A DNA stretch of 64,000 nt, from NCBI GenBank assembly GCA_013396755.1, contig VWZF01002253.1:237123-301122 (forward strand). The letters are read 5' to 3'. The stretch's first letter is position 1. Each line of letters begins with the position of its first letter. The notes under the pieces were generated by a model. The model did not search any database and was not told the DNA's origin. It saw only the letters and a program-made list of their open reading frames with translations. Positions 1-11,988 of this stretch are shown here, piece after piece. A program made the position numbers and the translations under genes. This stretch comes from Sclerurus mexicanus (lineage: Eukaryota; Chordata; Aves; Passeriformes; Furnariidae).

Positions 1-457
1 ATTTGCTCACCCTTCCAACCCTGGTGCAGGTGTGTCCTGGAGCTTCGTGTTTGTTCTGATGATTTTACTGCACATGTTCTTCAGTCTTCTTTCTCCCCTT
101 CACTTTGGTTCTCTTCTGTCACACAATTTTTGTGTGCCTTCATTTTATGTCCCTTACCCACTAAAAAACATAAAACCAGCCACACTTTGTCAGATAAGGA
201 GTCACTGAGCTGCTCTCCTGGCTCTGAGTGTCCAAAACCAGGAGTCCAAGCATAGGAAGAGAATAAGTAGAGGGTGATAACAGGAGGATTTTTCCTTCTG
301 GTTTCCCACAGTTCAGTCATTTTTTATCCTTGAAACTTCCAGAGATAGACCCTGTGTCCTAGCAGCCTTTGATGGATTTATCTTCCAGGAGCTATCCATT
401 TATTCCATGAGCTCCACTAAGCTTTTAGCATTCACCATATCCTGGGATAGCTTAATT
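1..457. other. unique non-coding DNA, left edge
   Basis: No repeat family, splice-bounded exon or simple repeat recognised. Reading frames here are short and show no protein-like composition. Confidence 0.5.
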
Positions 458-508
458 ACACTAAGGTTGGAAAAGACCTCTGAGATCATCAAGTCCAATC
501 TTTGACCA
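458..508 (-). mobile_element. CR1 fragment, class B 3' end
   Basis: About 50 bp of the antisense class B terminus: 'AAGGTTGGAAAAGACCTC' followed by 'GATCATCAAGTCCAA' and a 'TTTGACC' block. It is only the extreme 3' end of the element. Severe 5' truncation is usual for CR1 because reverse transcription starts at the RNA 3' end and stops early. Confidence 0.8.
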
Positions 509-1118
509 AACAAATAAAGAACCAGCTGGTTTTGTTTCTTCTGATTCTTCCTCCTGGTCACCTCTCACCGGAGGAAACAGAACAATTAATCCTTACCTGT
601 TGTCTCCAGCCTACTCATGATATACTCCATCAAACAGAATAATTTTAAAATTTTAAAAGATTGTTTACTGAGTGAGCTCTGCAGGCCTGGCAGGTCAATT
701 TGAGTTTTCACAGTGAAATCTTTTCCTACAGCACTCAACAAATCCTGCTGTCAAGATGTGGTGGCACGAAGAGACACTTGCAGAAAGTTGCATGGAAAAA
801 TAAAGTTTGGGGAAGCGCAATCCAGACTTTACAGAGTAATATATCTGTTTTTAAATTACATTACAGCGTCAATCAAGTGCCCATTTACCTGCCAGAATAT
901 GTTTCTTGGGTCTCTGGTGCGAAGGATTGGCATTTAGAACACTGTAGTTGTTAAAAAATAACATACCTGTCAGCAACTCTGAGTCAACCTAATGGAGCTG
1001 ATCCATTTACCAGGAAAACAGGCAAACTCAGGTTAAAATCCTGGAGAAGTAAATCATGGAGAGAGTGGGAAGAGCTGTAATCCCATAGGGGTGTTTTTGA
1101 GTCCCACTGTGAGCAGAA
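509..1118. other. unique non-coding DNA
   Basis: Nothing recognised. The frames around 700-950 are open for 70-85 codons but have no splice context or familiar motif. Confidence 0.5.
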
Positions 1119-1347
1119 AACACAGAAACATGGAATGGTTTGATTTGGAAGGGATCTTAAATATGCTCTGGTTTCAACCCCCCTGCCATGGGCGGGGACA
1201 CCTTCCACTAGCCCAGGTTGCTCCAAGCAACACCCAACCTAGCCTTGGACACTTCCAGGGATGGGGTATCCACAGCTTCTCTGGGCAACCTGTGTCAGGG
1301 CCTCCCCACCCTCAAAGGGTGGAATTTCTTCCCAATATCTAATTTAA
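1119..1347 (-). mobile_element. CR1 fragment, class A
   Basis: Antisense copy starting 'CATGGAATGGTTTGATTTGG' and continuing through the 'CTGCCATGGGCGGGGACACC' block, 'CACTTCCAGGGATGGGG' and 'AATTTCTTCCCAATATCTAA', where homology stops. In sense orientation it keeps the last ~225 bp. Divergence is moderate, and a short insertion in the 'CTCCAAGC...CAACC' block marks it as an old copy. Confidence 0.93.
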
Positions 1348-2709
1348 TATGAACTAATCTGACAGCACAGTCCGCTGAGCCACGAGTTCCCCACACCACA
1401 GCTGGAGAATGACTCATAAATAATTAAGCTCTGTTTAGACACACAGCTTTTTACCTTTGTTTTAAATGTTGAGTGTCAAAACGCTCAGTCATTTGAAGGT
1501 TTGCATTTTGATGGCTTTGCAGCCTGAAAAAAAAATAAAACTAAAACTCCAATTTTGATGTGGGGAAGAGAAAAAAACATCATCTTATGGATCCAGGGCT
1601 GTGGATTGGAGAGGTTAGGTCCCTGGGGGTTGATCCTGAGGTGTCTTGGGTCTTGTTTCTGTTCCCAGGCTTGTTATTTCAAACTTTCCAGTGAAGGGCT
1701 GAATTCTTTACCAGGATTGAAGCAGAGGACTTTAATTGAATGGTATTTTGGGCTCCCTGTCAGCTGTTGACAAAAGGTGGGTGAAGAACATGTTGATGGC
1801 AAGAACACGCCTGTCTCTGGCAGAACACAACTGGGGAGGGGAGTGTTTTCCAGGGCTCCATCAAATGTGCTGATCTACCAACCTTCCTGAAGGGCTCTGA
1901 GAGAAGGGTTGGAGCAAAATCCATATCCTGAATGGATGAGCACAACTGATTTGGGAAAACAAGGAGTTAAGGGAGGGTGACTTCCTCCCCCAGGACAACT
2001 ATTTGTGTTGCTGAACAGCAATTAGAGGGATTCAGCCAAACGAACATTGTGCTGTCAGAAATCACCAGCCTGGAGTCCTGGCATCAAAACAGCATTCCAG
2101 CCTTTTCTATTCCTTTCTTTTTTTTATTGCTAACTGGAAAATGATCATTTGCTAAGACACACGTTCCTTGTGCGTGCACACAAACACAAACAGATGTGTT
2201 TCTCTTCAGACACCTTCTCAGCATCAAACCCACCTTGTTTTAAACTCTCCCTCGTGAGGTTCTTCGTGTTCTTGCACCTACACGGGTCAATTAATGACCA
2301 TTTGGATTCTTCTCTCTTTGGGGATGGTGTTTTTAGTTCCTTTTTTTTTTTTTCAGGTCTTCCAGATGATTTCACTGATTGACAGGTAAGAAAAATTACC
2401 CCCTTTTTCTTTGTCCCACAAAAATGGAGCTAATTTTCAGCTCTTTGCAAACACTATTTTGAAGCTTTCCTGCTCTTCATGGACCTTGTCAATCCAATGT
2501 TTTCAGGGAAAGAGTTCCAGTCAAATTCTTTTTTTCTGGTACTTCTTGCAATCCTGACTGCACCTCTCTCAAGTGTGACAAGAAGCTGCAGATGTTTGCT
2601 GGTCTGTCTGTCCTGATGTTCTCCAGGCAACCTGCACTCGTGGGAATGACCTCTCCCTTTTGGGGCCGTTGGGATGTGCCAATTCCCAAACAGAACATGA
2701 CACCCAAGG
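1348..2709. other. unique non-coding DNA
   Basis: About 1.36 kb with no recognised element. It holds a 13-base T run at 2341. Overlapping open frames between 2450 and 2940 on the minus strand are partly the antisense of the next CR1 copy and are not genes. Confidence 0.5.
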
Positions 2710-3190
2710 TGGCTCTGGGATCCCCAGCACAGAAAGGACATGGAGTTGTTGGACCAAGTTTGGAGGAGGACGACAAGATGATCAGAGGGATGGAGCAGCT
2801 CTGCTGGAAGGAAAGACTGGGACAGCTGGGATTTTTCAGCCTGGAGAGGAGAAGGCTTTGGGGTGACCTCACTGTGGCCTTCCAGCACCTGAAGGAGCTA
2901 CAAGAAAGATGGAGAGAGACTATTGACAAGAGCGTGGAGTGACAGGACAGGGGGCAATGGCTTCACACTGAGAGTAGATTTAGACTGGAATTTAGGAAAA
3001 AATTCTTCCCTGTGAGGGTAGTGATGTATTGGAAGAGTTTACCCATATAATCTGTGGCTGCCTCATCCTAGAAGTGCCCAAGGCCAGATTGGATGGAGCA
3101 GCCTGGTCTAGTGGAAGGTGTCCCTGTCCATGACAAATCTAGGTGATCTTGAAGGTCCTTTCCAACCCAAACCATTCTCTGGTTCTGTGG
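2710..3190 (+). mobile_element. CR1 fragment, class A, ~480 bp with ORF2 tail remnant
   Basis: Sense copy from 'CTCTGGGATCCCCAGCAC' to the terminal 'CCAACCCAAACCATTC' and 'TGGTTCTGTGG' near 3188. The first ~230 bp still read in one frame as the decayed C-terminal tail of CR1 ORF2 (MIRGMEQL, then FSLERRRL, then VAFQHLKEL). The frame is then lost before the arginine-rich RFRLDIR-type block. It is one of the longer copies here and contains no catalytic domain. Confidence 0.95.
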
Positions 3191-3732
3191 CACGCATGCG
3201 TGGGCATAACTTGATGAAGCAAATCAGGAGATCCTTGACAGTGGGGATGAAGGAAAGAGGGAATTCTGTGGTTGAACCACCAAGACCATAGCTGTCCAGA
3301 GGACAGAAGGAAGAGGAGCTATTTAAGTGTCATGACAGAAGGTTTGTCAAATCTGGAAAACCGTGGGGGAAAATAAACTCTTTAAGCCAGAACAAAGCTG
3401 CTTTATAGGAAGAGAAAACTAGGGTGGCTTAAGAAAATTTCAGATACAGTGGGAGGGCAGAATTCAAAATCAAGAGCTGAACACTCTTCTTTTGACATTG
3501 AATATGTGGGCTAATGATTCACTACAGTTTTTATGACGTCGGGAACCATCGCAAAGCTGTAGAAGCCCCAGCTGGATGTCATCCCTGGGAAATTTCCAGG
3601 TTTTTTCCACACGTCAAAGCTGCCCACCACACCAGCAAAAGGCCCTTCAACTCTGCATTCTGAGCTTTGAACCCATTCTCTTGAGCCTGTCACATTGTAG
3701 AATGAATTAGGCAATAACTAAGGCAATGACTG
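3191..3732. other. unique non-coding DNA
   Basis: Between two sense CR1 copies. No family recognised; a 67-codon minus-strand frame at 3511-3714 has no exon-like borders. Confidence 0.5.
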
Positions 3733-3811
3733 AATTTTTGGGGTTGTCCTGCACGTGGCTTGGTGGCATTGTGGATCCCTTCCAACACAGGATATTCTAG
3801 GATTCTGTTTC
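3733..3811 (+). mobile_element. CR1 fragment, class C 3' end
   Basis: Sense class C terminus: 'TTTTTGGGGTTGTCCTGC', a diverged 'GGATCCCTTCCAACACAGG' and the closing 'ATATTCTAGGATTCTG'. Only ~80 bp survive, and the central GGCCAGGAGTTGGA block has decayed. Confidence 0.8.
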
Positions 3812-4240
3812 TGTAATTCCTGAAGGAATCAGAGGAAGAGAAATAGAAGGATGAACTGTGTGGAACACGGGAATATTTGCAGCTTGGTAGAGAGGAGCTC
3901 AGGTTTTATCGTGACGGGCCAGGTCACAGCTGGAATGTAATCCAAGGAAAAAGGATATTCAAAGGCAGGGAATGCTCAGGGATCTTGGCTGCTGCTCGAG
4001 GCCATCTGCCTTGGATTCCTTAGCTAATGGAGCCACCTTAAACTTCTTGAGGAGACTCAACAAGCCTGGCTCTCTAACCATCCGCATGCAGAAGTCAGAA
4101 ACAGAAGGTCTTGAGATTGGCCTTTCTCAACCCTCTGAACCATTCCCTTTCACTCCCCACAGATCAGAAACAAGGAAGGGCAGAGCCTGGAATATTGTCA
4201 ATATTTGTTTGCACATCTCAGCCTGAGAATAAACAGTAGC

Positions 4241-4302
4241 TCCATCCATCCATCCATCCATCCATCCATCCATCCATCCATCCATCCATCCATCCATCCA
4301 TC
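4241..4302 (+). repeat. (TCCA)n microsatellite
   Basis: About 15.5 uninterrupted copies of the tetranucleotide TCCA (equivalently TGGA on the other strand). The purity suggests recent slippage, so the length is likely to vary among individuals. Confidence 0.97.
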
Positions 4303-4469
4303 ACACTTAAAAGCTATACAAAGTGACAGCCTCTCCAATTATTGATGGATTGAGCTTTACAAAGCCAACTTCCAGCAGTCTGTCCTCATTTTCATACATA
4401 AATCCCAAACCTTTAACAATGGTGGTTAACACACTGGGGCACATTAAGAGGTCATGACCCCAACCGTGA

Positions 4470-4600
4470 CAGAGGTCAAGAAACATTTGGACAATGTTCT
4501 CAGACACATGGTGGGATTTTTGGGGTTGTCCCGTGCAGGGTCAGCAGTTGGAGTCAATGACCCTTGTGTGTCCCTTCTGATTTAGGATATTCTATCATTC
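4470..4600 (+). mobile_element. CR1 fragment, class C
   Basis: Sense copy with 'GGTCAAGAAACATTTGGACA', 'GTTCTCAGACACATGGTGGG', 'TTTTTGGGGTTGTCCCGTGC' and a terminal 'TAGGATATTCTATCATTC'. It keeps about 130 bp, a little more than the class C copy 0.7 kb upstream. Confidence 0.88.
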
Positions 4601-4629
4601 AACTTCACCAAAAGACAATAAAAAATACA

Positions 4630-5110
4630 AGACATGGAGGAGCTGGAGGGTGTCCAGAGAAGGGCAACAAAGCTGATGAAGGTTCTGGAGGAAAAGTCTT
4701 ATGGGGAATGTCTGAGAGAGCTGGGAATTGTTAGCCCGGAAAAAAGGGAGGCTCAGGGGAGATTTTATCACCTTCTACATCTCCTTGAAAGGAGGTTGTA
4801 GCCAGGTGGGGATTGGGCTCTTCTCCCAGGTAACAAGTGACAAGACAAGAAGAAATGTCCTCAGGGTGACTCAGGGTAGGTTTAGATTGGACATATGGAA
4901 CAATTTCTTCCCCAGAATGGTTGCCCAGCCCTGGCACAGCTGCCCAAGGCAGTGGTGGAGTCACCAACCCTGGAGGGATTTAAAAGGTGTGTGGATGTGA
5001 CACCTGGGGACGTGGTTTAGCGGTGGCTTTGGCAGTGCTGGGATAACAGCTGGATTTGATGATCTCAGAGGGCTTTTCCAACCTGAACTATTCCCTGAAC
5101 CTCTGATTCT
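4630..5110 (+). mobile_element. CR1 fragment, class B, ~480 bp
   Basis: Sense copy from 'GAGGAGCTGGAGGGTGTCC' to 'CCAACCTGAACTATTCCCTG' and 'CTCTGATTCT'. The ORF2 tail can still be read in parts (QVGIGLFSQVTSDKTRRN). It starts only 30 bp after the preceding class C copy, so two independent same-strand insertions lie nearly back to back. Confidence 0.95.
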
Positions 5111-5751
5111 CACTCCCAGCTCTGAGCGAGAATGATTGACACTGAGTGAGGGCTTTGCTGGGAATTGCCAGGGCCTGGTGGGTGAACCTCCGGCTCCAAT
5201 CTAGGAATGAAAAAGAGAGACTTTGTGAGAATAATTAAGGAGGAAGATTTAGAGAGAGAGAGAGATCCAGTGGAGAGCCTTGGAGTGATAAAAGAATTAT
5301 CCAGCTGTAACAAGCAGACTGAGCCTCCTTAGGAACACAGTGAAATGTGAGATACTGGAGGGAGAGAAGGTGAAGGTTATCACAACTGAAATATTTAGAC
5401 TATCTTATTACATGCCAATTCCATTAATAAACTTCAGAATACATGATTGAGAGCTCCATAATCCTGGACAAGTAGGGGCAGACTCAAAACACAGAATATT
5501 CCCCCTCTGGCTCCTTTCTCAAGTCCCTGCACTCCAAGGAGGTGGACAGGGCTGTGTTTCAGGGCTCTACCTGACCCTTCCTGGGTCCTCCTGCCTGGGA
5601 ACGCAGCAGGCAGGAAGAGAGAGATTGGAGTCCACGTGGACAGTCCATGGTTTGGGGAAAAGCCACTTGCCTTTAGGGCTGCTGATGCAACATCAGCATT
5701 GAATGTGATGCTGCAGATGTGCAGGTGGATCTCAAAGCCTGGAAAATATCC
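5111..5751. other. unique DNA with a short (AG)n tract
   Basis: Holds an AG dinucleotide run of about 15 bases at 5251-5265. Otherwise nothing recognised. Confidence 0.5.
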
Positions 5752-5985
5752 ATGGAATCATGGCATTTCTAATGTTGGCAAAGATCTTTGAGTTCAGCAA
5801 ATCCAACCACCACCACGTTCACCATTAAACTATGCCCTCAAGTGCCACATCCGTATGTTGAGCACTTCCAAGGGTGGTGACTCCACCACTTCCCTGGGCA
5901 GCCCTTTCCAATGCTTTACAATCCTTTCCATGAAAATATTTTCCCTAATATGCGTTCTAAAACTCCACAGGGCCTTGTGACCAGT
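5752..5985 (-). mobile_element. CR1 fragment, class B, diverged
   Basis: Antisense copy: 'CATGGAATCATGGCATTTC', 'CCAACCACCACCACGTTCAC', 'CATTAAACTATGCCCTCAAG', 'GTGGTGACTCCACCACTTCC' and 'ATTTTCCCTAATATG'. Many substitutions against the other class B copies mark it as older. Confidence 0.9.
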
Positions 5986-7091
5986 TTCTCTCCTACCTTG
6001 GCAAAGGCCAAGGTAAAGGAACTATGGAATGATGTTTAAGAATAAAGGAAACTAATTTCAGTTTTATTTTGAAACTGCTCATATTCCAATAAAATGAATA
6101 CATGTTTCTTTCCAATGGTGTTTTTAAAGTGGAAATATTTCCTTCTGAACATTCAGAAAGGTTTGGAAATTTTAAATGTTGACATTTTAACTGAAAAAAA
6201 TCAAAATAATTATATTTCCCTAAACTGTTCCACCAAATCTTTTAAGGAATATTCAGAGATGCAGAGTTATTGTAGTGACTGGAGCACTTTGAGAACAAAG
6301 ACCATGGAATTCAGACAGTTCCGAAATTGTCTTTGGGAAGTTATTCCTGACTGAGCTGCTCTTCTCCTGGGAACAGCTTTATCCTTGTCCTCTGCACTCA
6401 ATCACACCTGGAAATCTCATGCTGGGACTCACCTGCAGCCTTGGTCCTCCTCCCACTGCCCATGAACCAACCTCTGTTCTGGTTGTTACTGGTTTATTAT
6501 CGAGCCCAGAGTGGGATGTGGGAAATTTGCACTGGGAATTCTTTTTTGCCAATATTTTTCCTTATTTCTCAATAAAATCCACTTTCAGGGACTGCAGCTT
6601 CCTCTAAGAAAACAAGTAGAAATGCATCCCACCATTATTCAGATCCTTCCAGAATCCCATATATTTATTTATTTATTGTGAGGATAGGGAGCAAATGGAG
6701 AACTTTTTATCATCTAAAGCTGATCTCTCAAAGCTGGGAGAAATCCACTTTGTTTTAAGGTTGCCATTCCTGTTTATTTCTGATTTTATGTGGAGCCTGT
6801 TCCATCTGTTTAGCTGAACAAAATAAGTGAGAGTGATTTGATTAGGTGAATAAAGCCTTTCAAAAGGGGAAAAGAAAAAAACAGCACGATTGCTAAGAGC
6901 TCTTTAATCCAGCTGAGAGATGTGTAACAAGAGCTACGGGGAGGGGGGAAACAAGGTTAGAAAAACTCCAATATCAAACAGGACAAACATTTAAAATATG
7001 GGTAGAAATGACTGAGTTTATATAGAGAAAAGCGATGGATTTTTCTATTTGAAATCAAGGGAGGCGCCTTTATAGATCAGCTTCAGTCAAA
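5986..7091. other. AT-rich unique DNA
   Basis: AT-rich intergenic or intronic sequence with a short ATTT-type run at 6661-6677. No exon or repeat family recognised. Confidence 0.5.
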
Positions 7092-7222
7092 CTCATCCCT
7101 GGAATTGTTCAAGGTCAGGTTGGATGGGCTGGTCTGGTGGAAGATGCTCCTGCCCATGGAAGGGGATGGAATGAGATGATCTTTAAGGTCCCTTCCAACC
7201 CCAACCATTCTCTGCTCCTGTG
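7092..7222 (+). mobile_element. CR1 fragment, class A 3' end
   Basis: Sense copy from 'CATCCCTGGAATTGTTCAAG' through 'CTGCCCATGGAAGGGGATGG' to 'CCTTCCAACCCCAACCATTC' and a 'TCTGCTCCTGTG' end. The usual GAGCAACC block before 'TGGTCTGGTGGAAG' is partly deleted. Confidence 0.92.
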
Positions 7223-8697
7223 ATAAACTCACAAAACTGGGCTCATGTTGGATAAATGAGGGGACAGTACCTGAACGTGTAGGCAGCTAAGACTTTATTA
7301 TCCTAAACTCGGAGAGCTGAGTCCAGCTTAGTTAAATTAACAACTTTAAATTAATGACTCATTCTAGATAAGTGATTAAGCTCCTTCTGTAGTTTGTAGA
7401 GAGAAATAGACACTTCCAGATGGTGATTTCTCTCAAAAACTTTGCAGATAAGGCACAGAGATGAATCCTCCTCTGAAGGCCTTTGTAGCTCTGCTTCAAA
7501 CATTGAGACCTTCCAAATAAATGAAATTAAATACCTTATTTGAGAGGGTAAAGTTTCAGAAGACAGAGCCTTTCAAGAGACAAAGAATTTGCTCTGATAT
7601 TCTAAGATGAATATTTGCCTTCCTGTCCAAGCCTGATCATGACTTCATAGTTCATTAAGGCAGAGTAATGAAAGGGAGACGTATAAAGGGAAACCCAATA
7701 TTTTGGATTCCATTGTTCAGGGCTGTAAAAATACAGAGCACTTTGGGATCATTCTGGGAACGGGAACTTCAAGGATATTAAATCACTGCATTTCATTATC
7801 TAGATGTCACTCACAGCACTCCAGTTAAAACTTCAGACAGGCTTTTAGTATAAACACTCATTAAACCGAGAGCAGAATAATGGATAATTGTGATCAGTTT
7901 TAGAGAGAGTTACATCTTTTCTGCATATTTAATTACTTGTGCAGTCAGCAAATGATGTCCCATTTCCACACAATCCCTTTATGAAACGTTCCAAGGCAAT
8001 CTCAGTCTGGTTTTCCACTTGGAAATATCATGAAGAGTTTATGCTCTCTGTGCATTTGCCCATAAAAACCCGAATCACAGAAGAGCATAAAGTCAACAAC
8101 CAAACACAGTCGGAAAGGTTTAACAACTTTTATGCTTAGTCAATACTTTGATGTTCCTCAAGGAAGCCCGGCTTTAGGAGCTCTGCCAAGATTTTCGGAT
8201 GGAAGGTGCCTCTGCAAATGATCTTCAAAAGGGATAATCCAGCAGCTTTATTGCAAATTGTCCAGCTCAGACAAGGCTCAGAGCAGGCAGAGCAGGGCGT
8301 GACATTTTGTGCTCGACAAATCCTCTGTGTTGCTGCTCTGCCGTGGGGCTCAGCTCAGGTGCTACTCAGATATTGTGCAACTGAAGATAAACATCGAAGG
8401 GTTAGGCCCTGATGAGGTTGCTGTGAAGAGCTGAGAAGGGCCAGGAGGTTCTTTCAAAGACTGCACACCAAAAATTATACAAAAATTCCACCTAAATACT
8501 ATTGTTTTGCCAGGGTGGAGAGGATTTTTCTATGGACACAGCCTAGGCCAAGTTGGGTTTGTGTTGCCTGCAGACACCAGCAGCAGCAGATCTCAACCAC
8601 AATAGAGGTTCTTCAGGCCTAAGTTGTGGGTTTGATGCGAAGATTATTTTTGCTCTGCAGATGAAGAGTGTGCAGTGGTGGCTCCCATCAGGGAATT
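7223..8697. other. unique non-coding DNA
   Basis: About 1.5 kb of AT-rich sequence without recognised repeats. Several TAATTA/TTAATGA-type words occur between 7325 and 7380, too few to claim an enhancer. Confidence 0.5.
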
Positions 8698-9265
8698 ATG
8701 GAATCATAGAAACAAAGTGTGGTTTGGGTTGGAATGGATCTCAAAGATCATCTCATTTCAAACCCCCTGCCATGGGCAGGGACACCTTCCACTAGACCAG
8801 GTTGCTCCAAGTCCTGTCCAATCTGGCCTTGGACACTTCCAGGGATGGGGCAGCCACAGCTTCTCACAGGGAAACCTGTGCCAGGGCCTTCCCATCCTCA
8901 TACGAAATAATTTCTTCCCAATATCCTATCCATCCTATGCCCTCTGGCAGTTTGAAGCCATTCCCTGTGTCCTGTCCCTCCATCCCTTGTCCAAAGTCCC
9001 TTTCCAGCTCTCTTGGAGCCCCTTTAGGCTCTGGAAGGGGTTCTAAGGTCTCCCTGGATCCTTCTCTTCTCCAGGTGAACATCCCCAGCTCTCCCAGCCT
9101 GTCTCCAGAGCAGAGGGGCTCCAGCCCTTGGAACATGTCCATGACCTCCTCTGGACTTGTCCAGAAGCTCCACTTTCTTCTTATTCTGAGGAACCCAGAG
9201 CTGGATTTGGTGCTCCAGGTGGTGTCTCACAAGGAAACACGAGTGGCATCTGTCGTTTCTTCCTG
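8698..9265 (-). mobile_element. CR1 fragment, class A, ~570 bp, longest antisense copy
   Basis: Antisense copy from 'ATGGAATCATAGAAACAAAG' to about 'GTGTCTCACAAGGAAACACG'. The minus strand reads in pieces as the ORF2 C-terminal tail: a LEHQIQLWVPQ block (the family's LEY.VQLWGPQ motif), then VELLDKS. Frameshifts and stops break it repeatedly. The 5' edge is fuzzy between 9240 and 9290. Confidence 0.95.
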
Positions 9266-9986
9266 CCTTTGAGTTGTCAAGACAAGACAGATGGACTTGG
9301 ACCATCACGGTGCCCAAGACACAGCCCTGGTTACGACACCCCTTTCCTTCCAACGCCAACCTTGTCACCAACCACATTTAATGCCCCAAACTGCACCGAC
9401 CAGTCCTTGGATGCCTCAGTTGGCTCCCGCAGCCCCAGAAGTCCAAAGCACATTTTGCCCAGTGAAGAAACAATGCTTGTCCATCCCAAGCGTTCACAGC
9501 AGTGGAAAGGTTTAGTTGGAAATCTGGCACTTCTTAGTCCTGGTTTGTAAATCAAATTGTGTCACTTGGATGCAAGGACTGGAAAAAAAGCAACACTGGG
9601 CTGTTTTTCTCCCTCCACAGCAAATTTCCTTATCAAAATTTTTCAGCAGTGCTGGGTGTGAGGTGGGGGATGCACATTTCAGCCTCTCCCAGTGTCTTTA
9701 GGGCACCTCAGGAACCCTTAATACCGAGTGATAAACATGGCTCACAGTAAGACTCAGTTCTTAGCCAAGGAGGTGACGGCACCTCAGTACCCTGAGTGGC
9801 AGAGTTATTGGACTGAGACTTCGTGTCTCCCTGCCAAATCCCATCTCCCTTATCTCCCTAATTACAGATGGAATGGAGTGGAAATGGCCCAAACTAATTT
9901 TCAATAAAAGTGGTCATAATCTTTGATTAAACTTGCTTTGTTCCTGTGACTGCAAGGCAGGAAATGCAATTTTTACTCCCTGTCAG
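9266..9986. other. unique non-coding DNA
   Basis: Moderately GC-balanced sequence with overlapping 60-140 codon frames on both strands. These have no shared frame with CR1 beyond 9265 and no exon borders I can defend. Confidence 0.45.
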
Positions 9987-10102
9987 AGCTGGATGGGGCT
10001 CTGACAACCTGGTCTAGTGCAAGGTGCCCCTGTCCATGGCAGGGGGTTGGAATGGGATGGTCTTAAAGGTCTCTTCCAACCCAAACCATTGTGTGATTCT
10101 AT
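9987..10102 (+). mobile_element. CR1 fragment, class A 3' end
   Basis: Sense copy: 'AGCTGGATGGGGCTCTGACA', 'CAACCTGGTCTAGTGCAAGG', 'CTGTCCATGGCAGGGGGTTG' and a terminal 'CCAACCCAAACCATTGTGTG'. Well preserved over its 115 bp. Confidence 0.95.
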
Positions 10103-11861
10103 TTGTAGCTTTTAAATCACAGACAAATAAATGCAATTTTTATAGAGATAGACATTCCTAGATCTGAACCTCTGAGGGGAAATATTCCCTCACGTTTTGA
10201 ATCCCCACTGGAATATCTTCTTAGATTACCTTGGGTGCCCTAAAAGGCCAATGAATTCTCTGGAAAAGTTGGACTGATTAATAATTTTTCATAAAAATGA
10301 CCTAAGATAAATTTTTGCTTTGAGATCATTCCAGGGTTGGGATCTAATTTCAGTTTGTGGGGTTACGGGACTGGTGGCTTTTGCCATTGTACCCTGAGGG
10401 ATGTGATTCCTGGTGACAGACCTTTTGCCACATGGATGACTGTCCCAAATAAAAGTGTTTTGGAACTGAAGGAAGAACTACTTGGCCTTCCCTTGGTGTC
10501 CCCCAGGCACAGAATTGCATGAAAACACCACATCCTGGAATCATTAACAAATTAATTAATGCTGCATTGCTTAATCCCTGTAATTTTTAACCTTAGCTCA
10601 TGATTTTTGGAGGTTTGTGGCTGACGCAATTCCAAGTACCTGGTTTGCAAACAGCTGGACCTTGCAAACAGCTGGACTTTGCAAATCCTATGTGCCAATA
10701 CACATTCCATACTTTAATATGACCGTATTTGAAAGGTGCATCCTGCTTATAACGCTGAGCAGTTTTCTTCCCTAATTATAAAACCTCTTCCAGAGTTCCT
10801 TCCCAGGTTCTCTCTGACTGATTTCACCGTTCTGTACTTGTGAAAAGCTGGAAGCTGGAGTTAATGGTTCCAGCTGGATGTGGGCAGAGTGAGTGAGAGA
10901 GGATGACAAGGCTGCTGAGCTGATTGCTGGTTACAGCTGATGATTAGTTATAAAAGAGGGTAAAATAACTCGACTCCTCTGCACAGACACCTCTTTCCTC
11001 AGAGTTCTGCAGGAGAAAATGACCCCTTAGCACAAGGCATGGAGAGCTCTTGTCTTCCAGTTTGACCTTTCTTCATGCCATGAAAATTCTCTTAATAACC
11101 AGACTTCCCTGGACACAATACACTCTCCCTCTGCCACCAAATGTGCCTTGGTGTATGTTCAGTTAAGTATTTATTGCCAACCCCAGAGTATTCACATGGA
11201 TCTTTTATAAACTCTAATTGGTGGAGACGTGGGATTGTTCAAAAATCTGAGCTGGGGTTTTTAAAGGATGCCCATCATCCACATGCCTGGAGAAAACAGC
11301 TGGAAAATGTAAAGCCAAAGTGAGCAGAAGCAGGTCAAGAGGCTCCCTGGATTATTAGTCTGAGTTGTAGCATCGCTTGTGTTTCAAAGCAGTCCTATGG
11401 CTGAGGTAGGACCTGTTATGGTCTGGGATTCCAGAGCCGGAAAACCTGATGGAAATCCCAGAACAAGATGGATAAGGAATTTATAAGCCCTTAAAACCAA
11501 AGAGAAAAATGCTCTTTTTCCTTAATCTTCCATGCATCACTTTTGAAGTCTTTTTTTAAACCTTCCTCTGCCTCAGCTTTCTCGTTGACAACTATAAAAA
11601 CTGCATTGCAGGAATTTGGGAAATGCTTAGCCATGTTCATTGGACAATGAATAACCAGGATGCATCAGCTCTTCAGTCTGTGATTCCTGCTGGTCCATCT
11701 GGGTTTTCCCACACAATTGCTCACCTGGCAATCAGGAAAACAATGTCCATTAATACACAAATGTGGCATTTAAAAAAAAAACTGGGGTAAGAAGGCAGCT
11801 CCTACTCACACTTCCCAGCTTCCACAGGCAGATGTTGGGAATGGTGATGTGTCTGACTGCT
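10103..11861. other. unique non-coding DNA
   Basis: About 1.76 kb without recognised mobile elements. It contains the short 17-bp tandem duplication listed separately. No supported exon. Confidence 0.5.
10645..10686 (+). repeat. short tandem duplication, 17-bp unit
   Basis: The unit TTGCAAACAGCTGGAC plus one variable base occurs twice in full and a third time in part (TTGCAAAT). Each full unit contains CAGCTG, an E-box core, and TTGCAAA. It may simply be replication slippage. Confidence 0.85.
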
Positions 11862-11988
11862 GGAATCATGGTAACATAGAATGGTTTGGTCTGGAAGGGA
11901 CCTTAAAAACCATCCAAGTCCAACCCCCTGCCCTGGTCAGGGATACATTCCACTAGACCAGATTGCTCCAAGCTCCTTCCAAGCTGGA
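11862..11988 (-). mobile_element. CR1 fragment, class A 3' end
   Basis: Antisense copy: 'AACATAGAATGGTTTGGTC', 'GGAAGGGACCTTAAAAACC', 'CCTGCCCTGGTCAGGGATAC' and 'CCACTAGACCAGATTGCTCC', ending around 'CTTCCAAGCTGG'. Confidence 0.92.

Noticed and set aside
2592..2942. Frame with ORF2-like residues treated as a gene
   Set aside because: It is the decayed C-terminal tail of CR1 ORF2, truncated and without catalytic domains, so it is listed as a mobile element.
4241..4302. (TCCA)n as a satellite or telomere-like array
   Set aside because: Only ~62 bp and of tetranucleotide type; an ordinary microsatellite.
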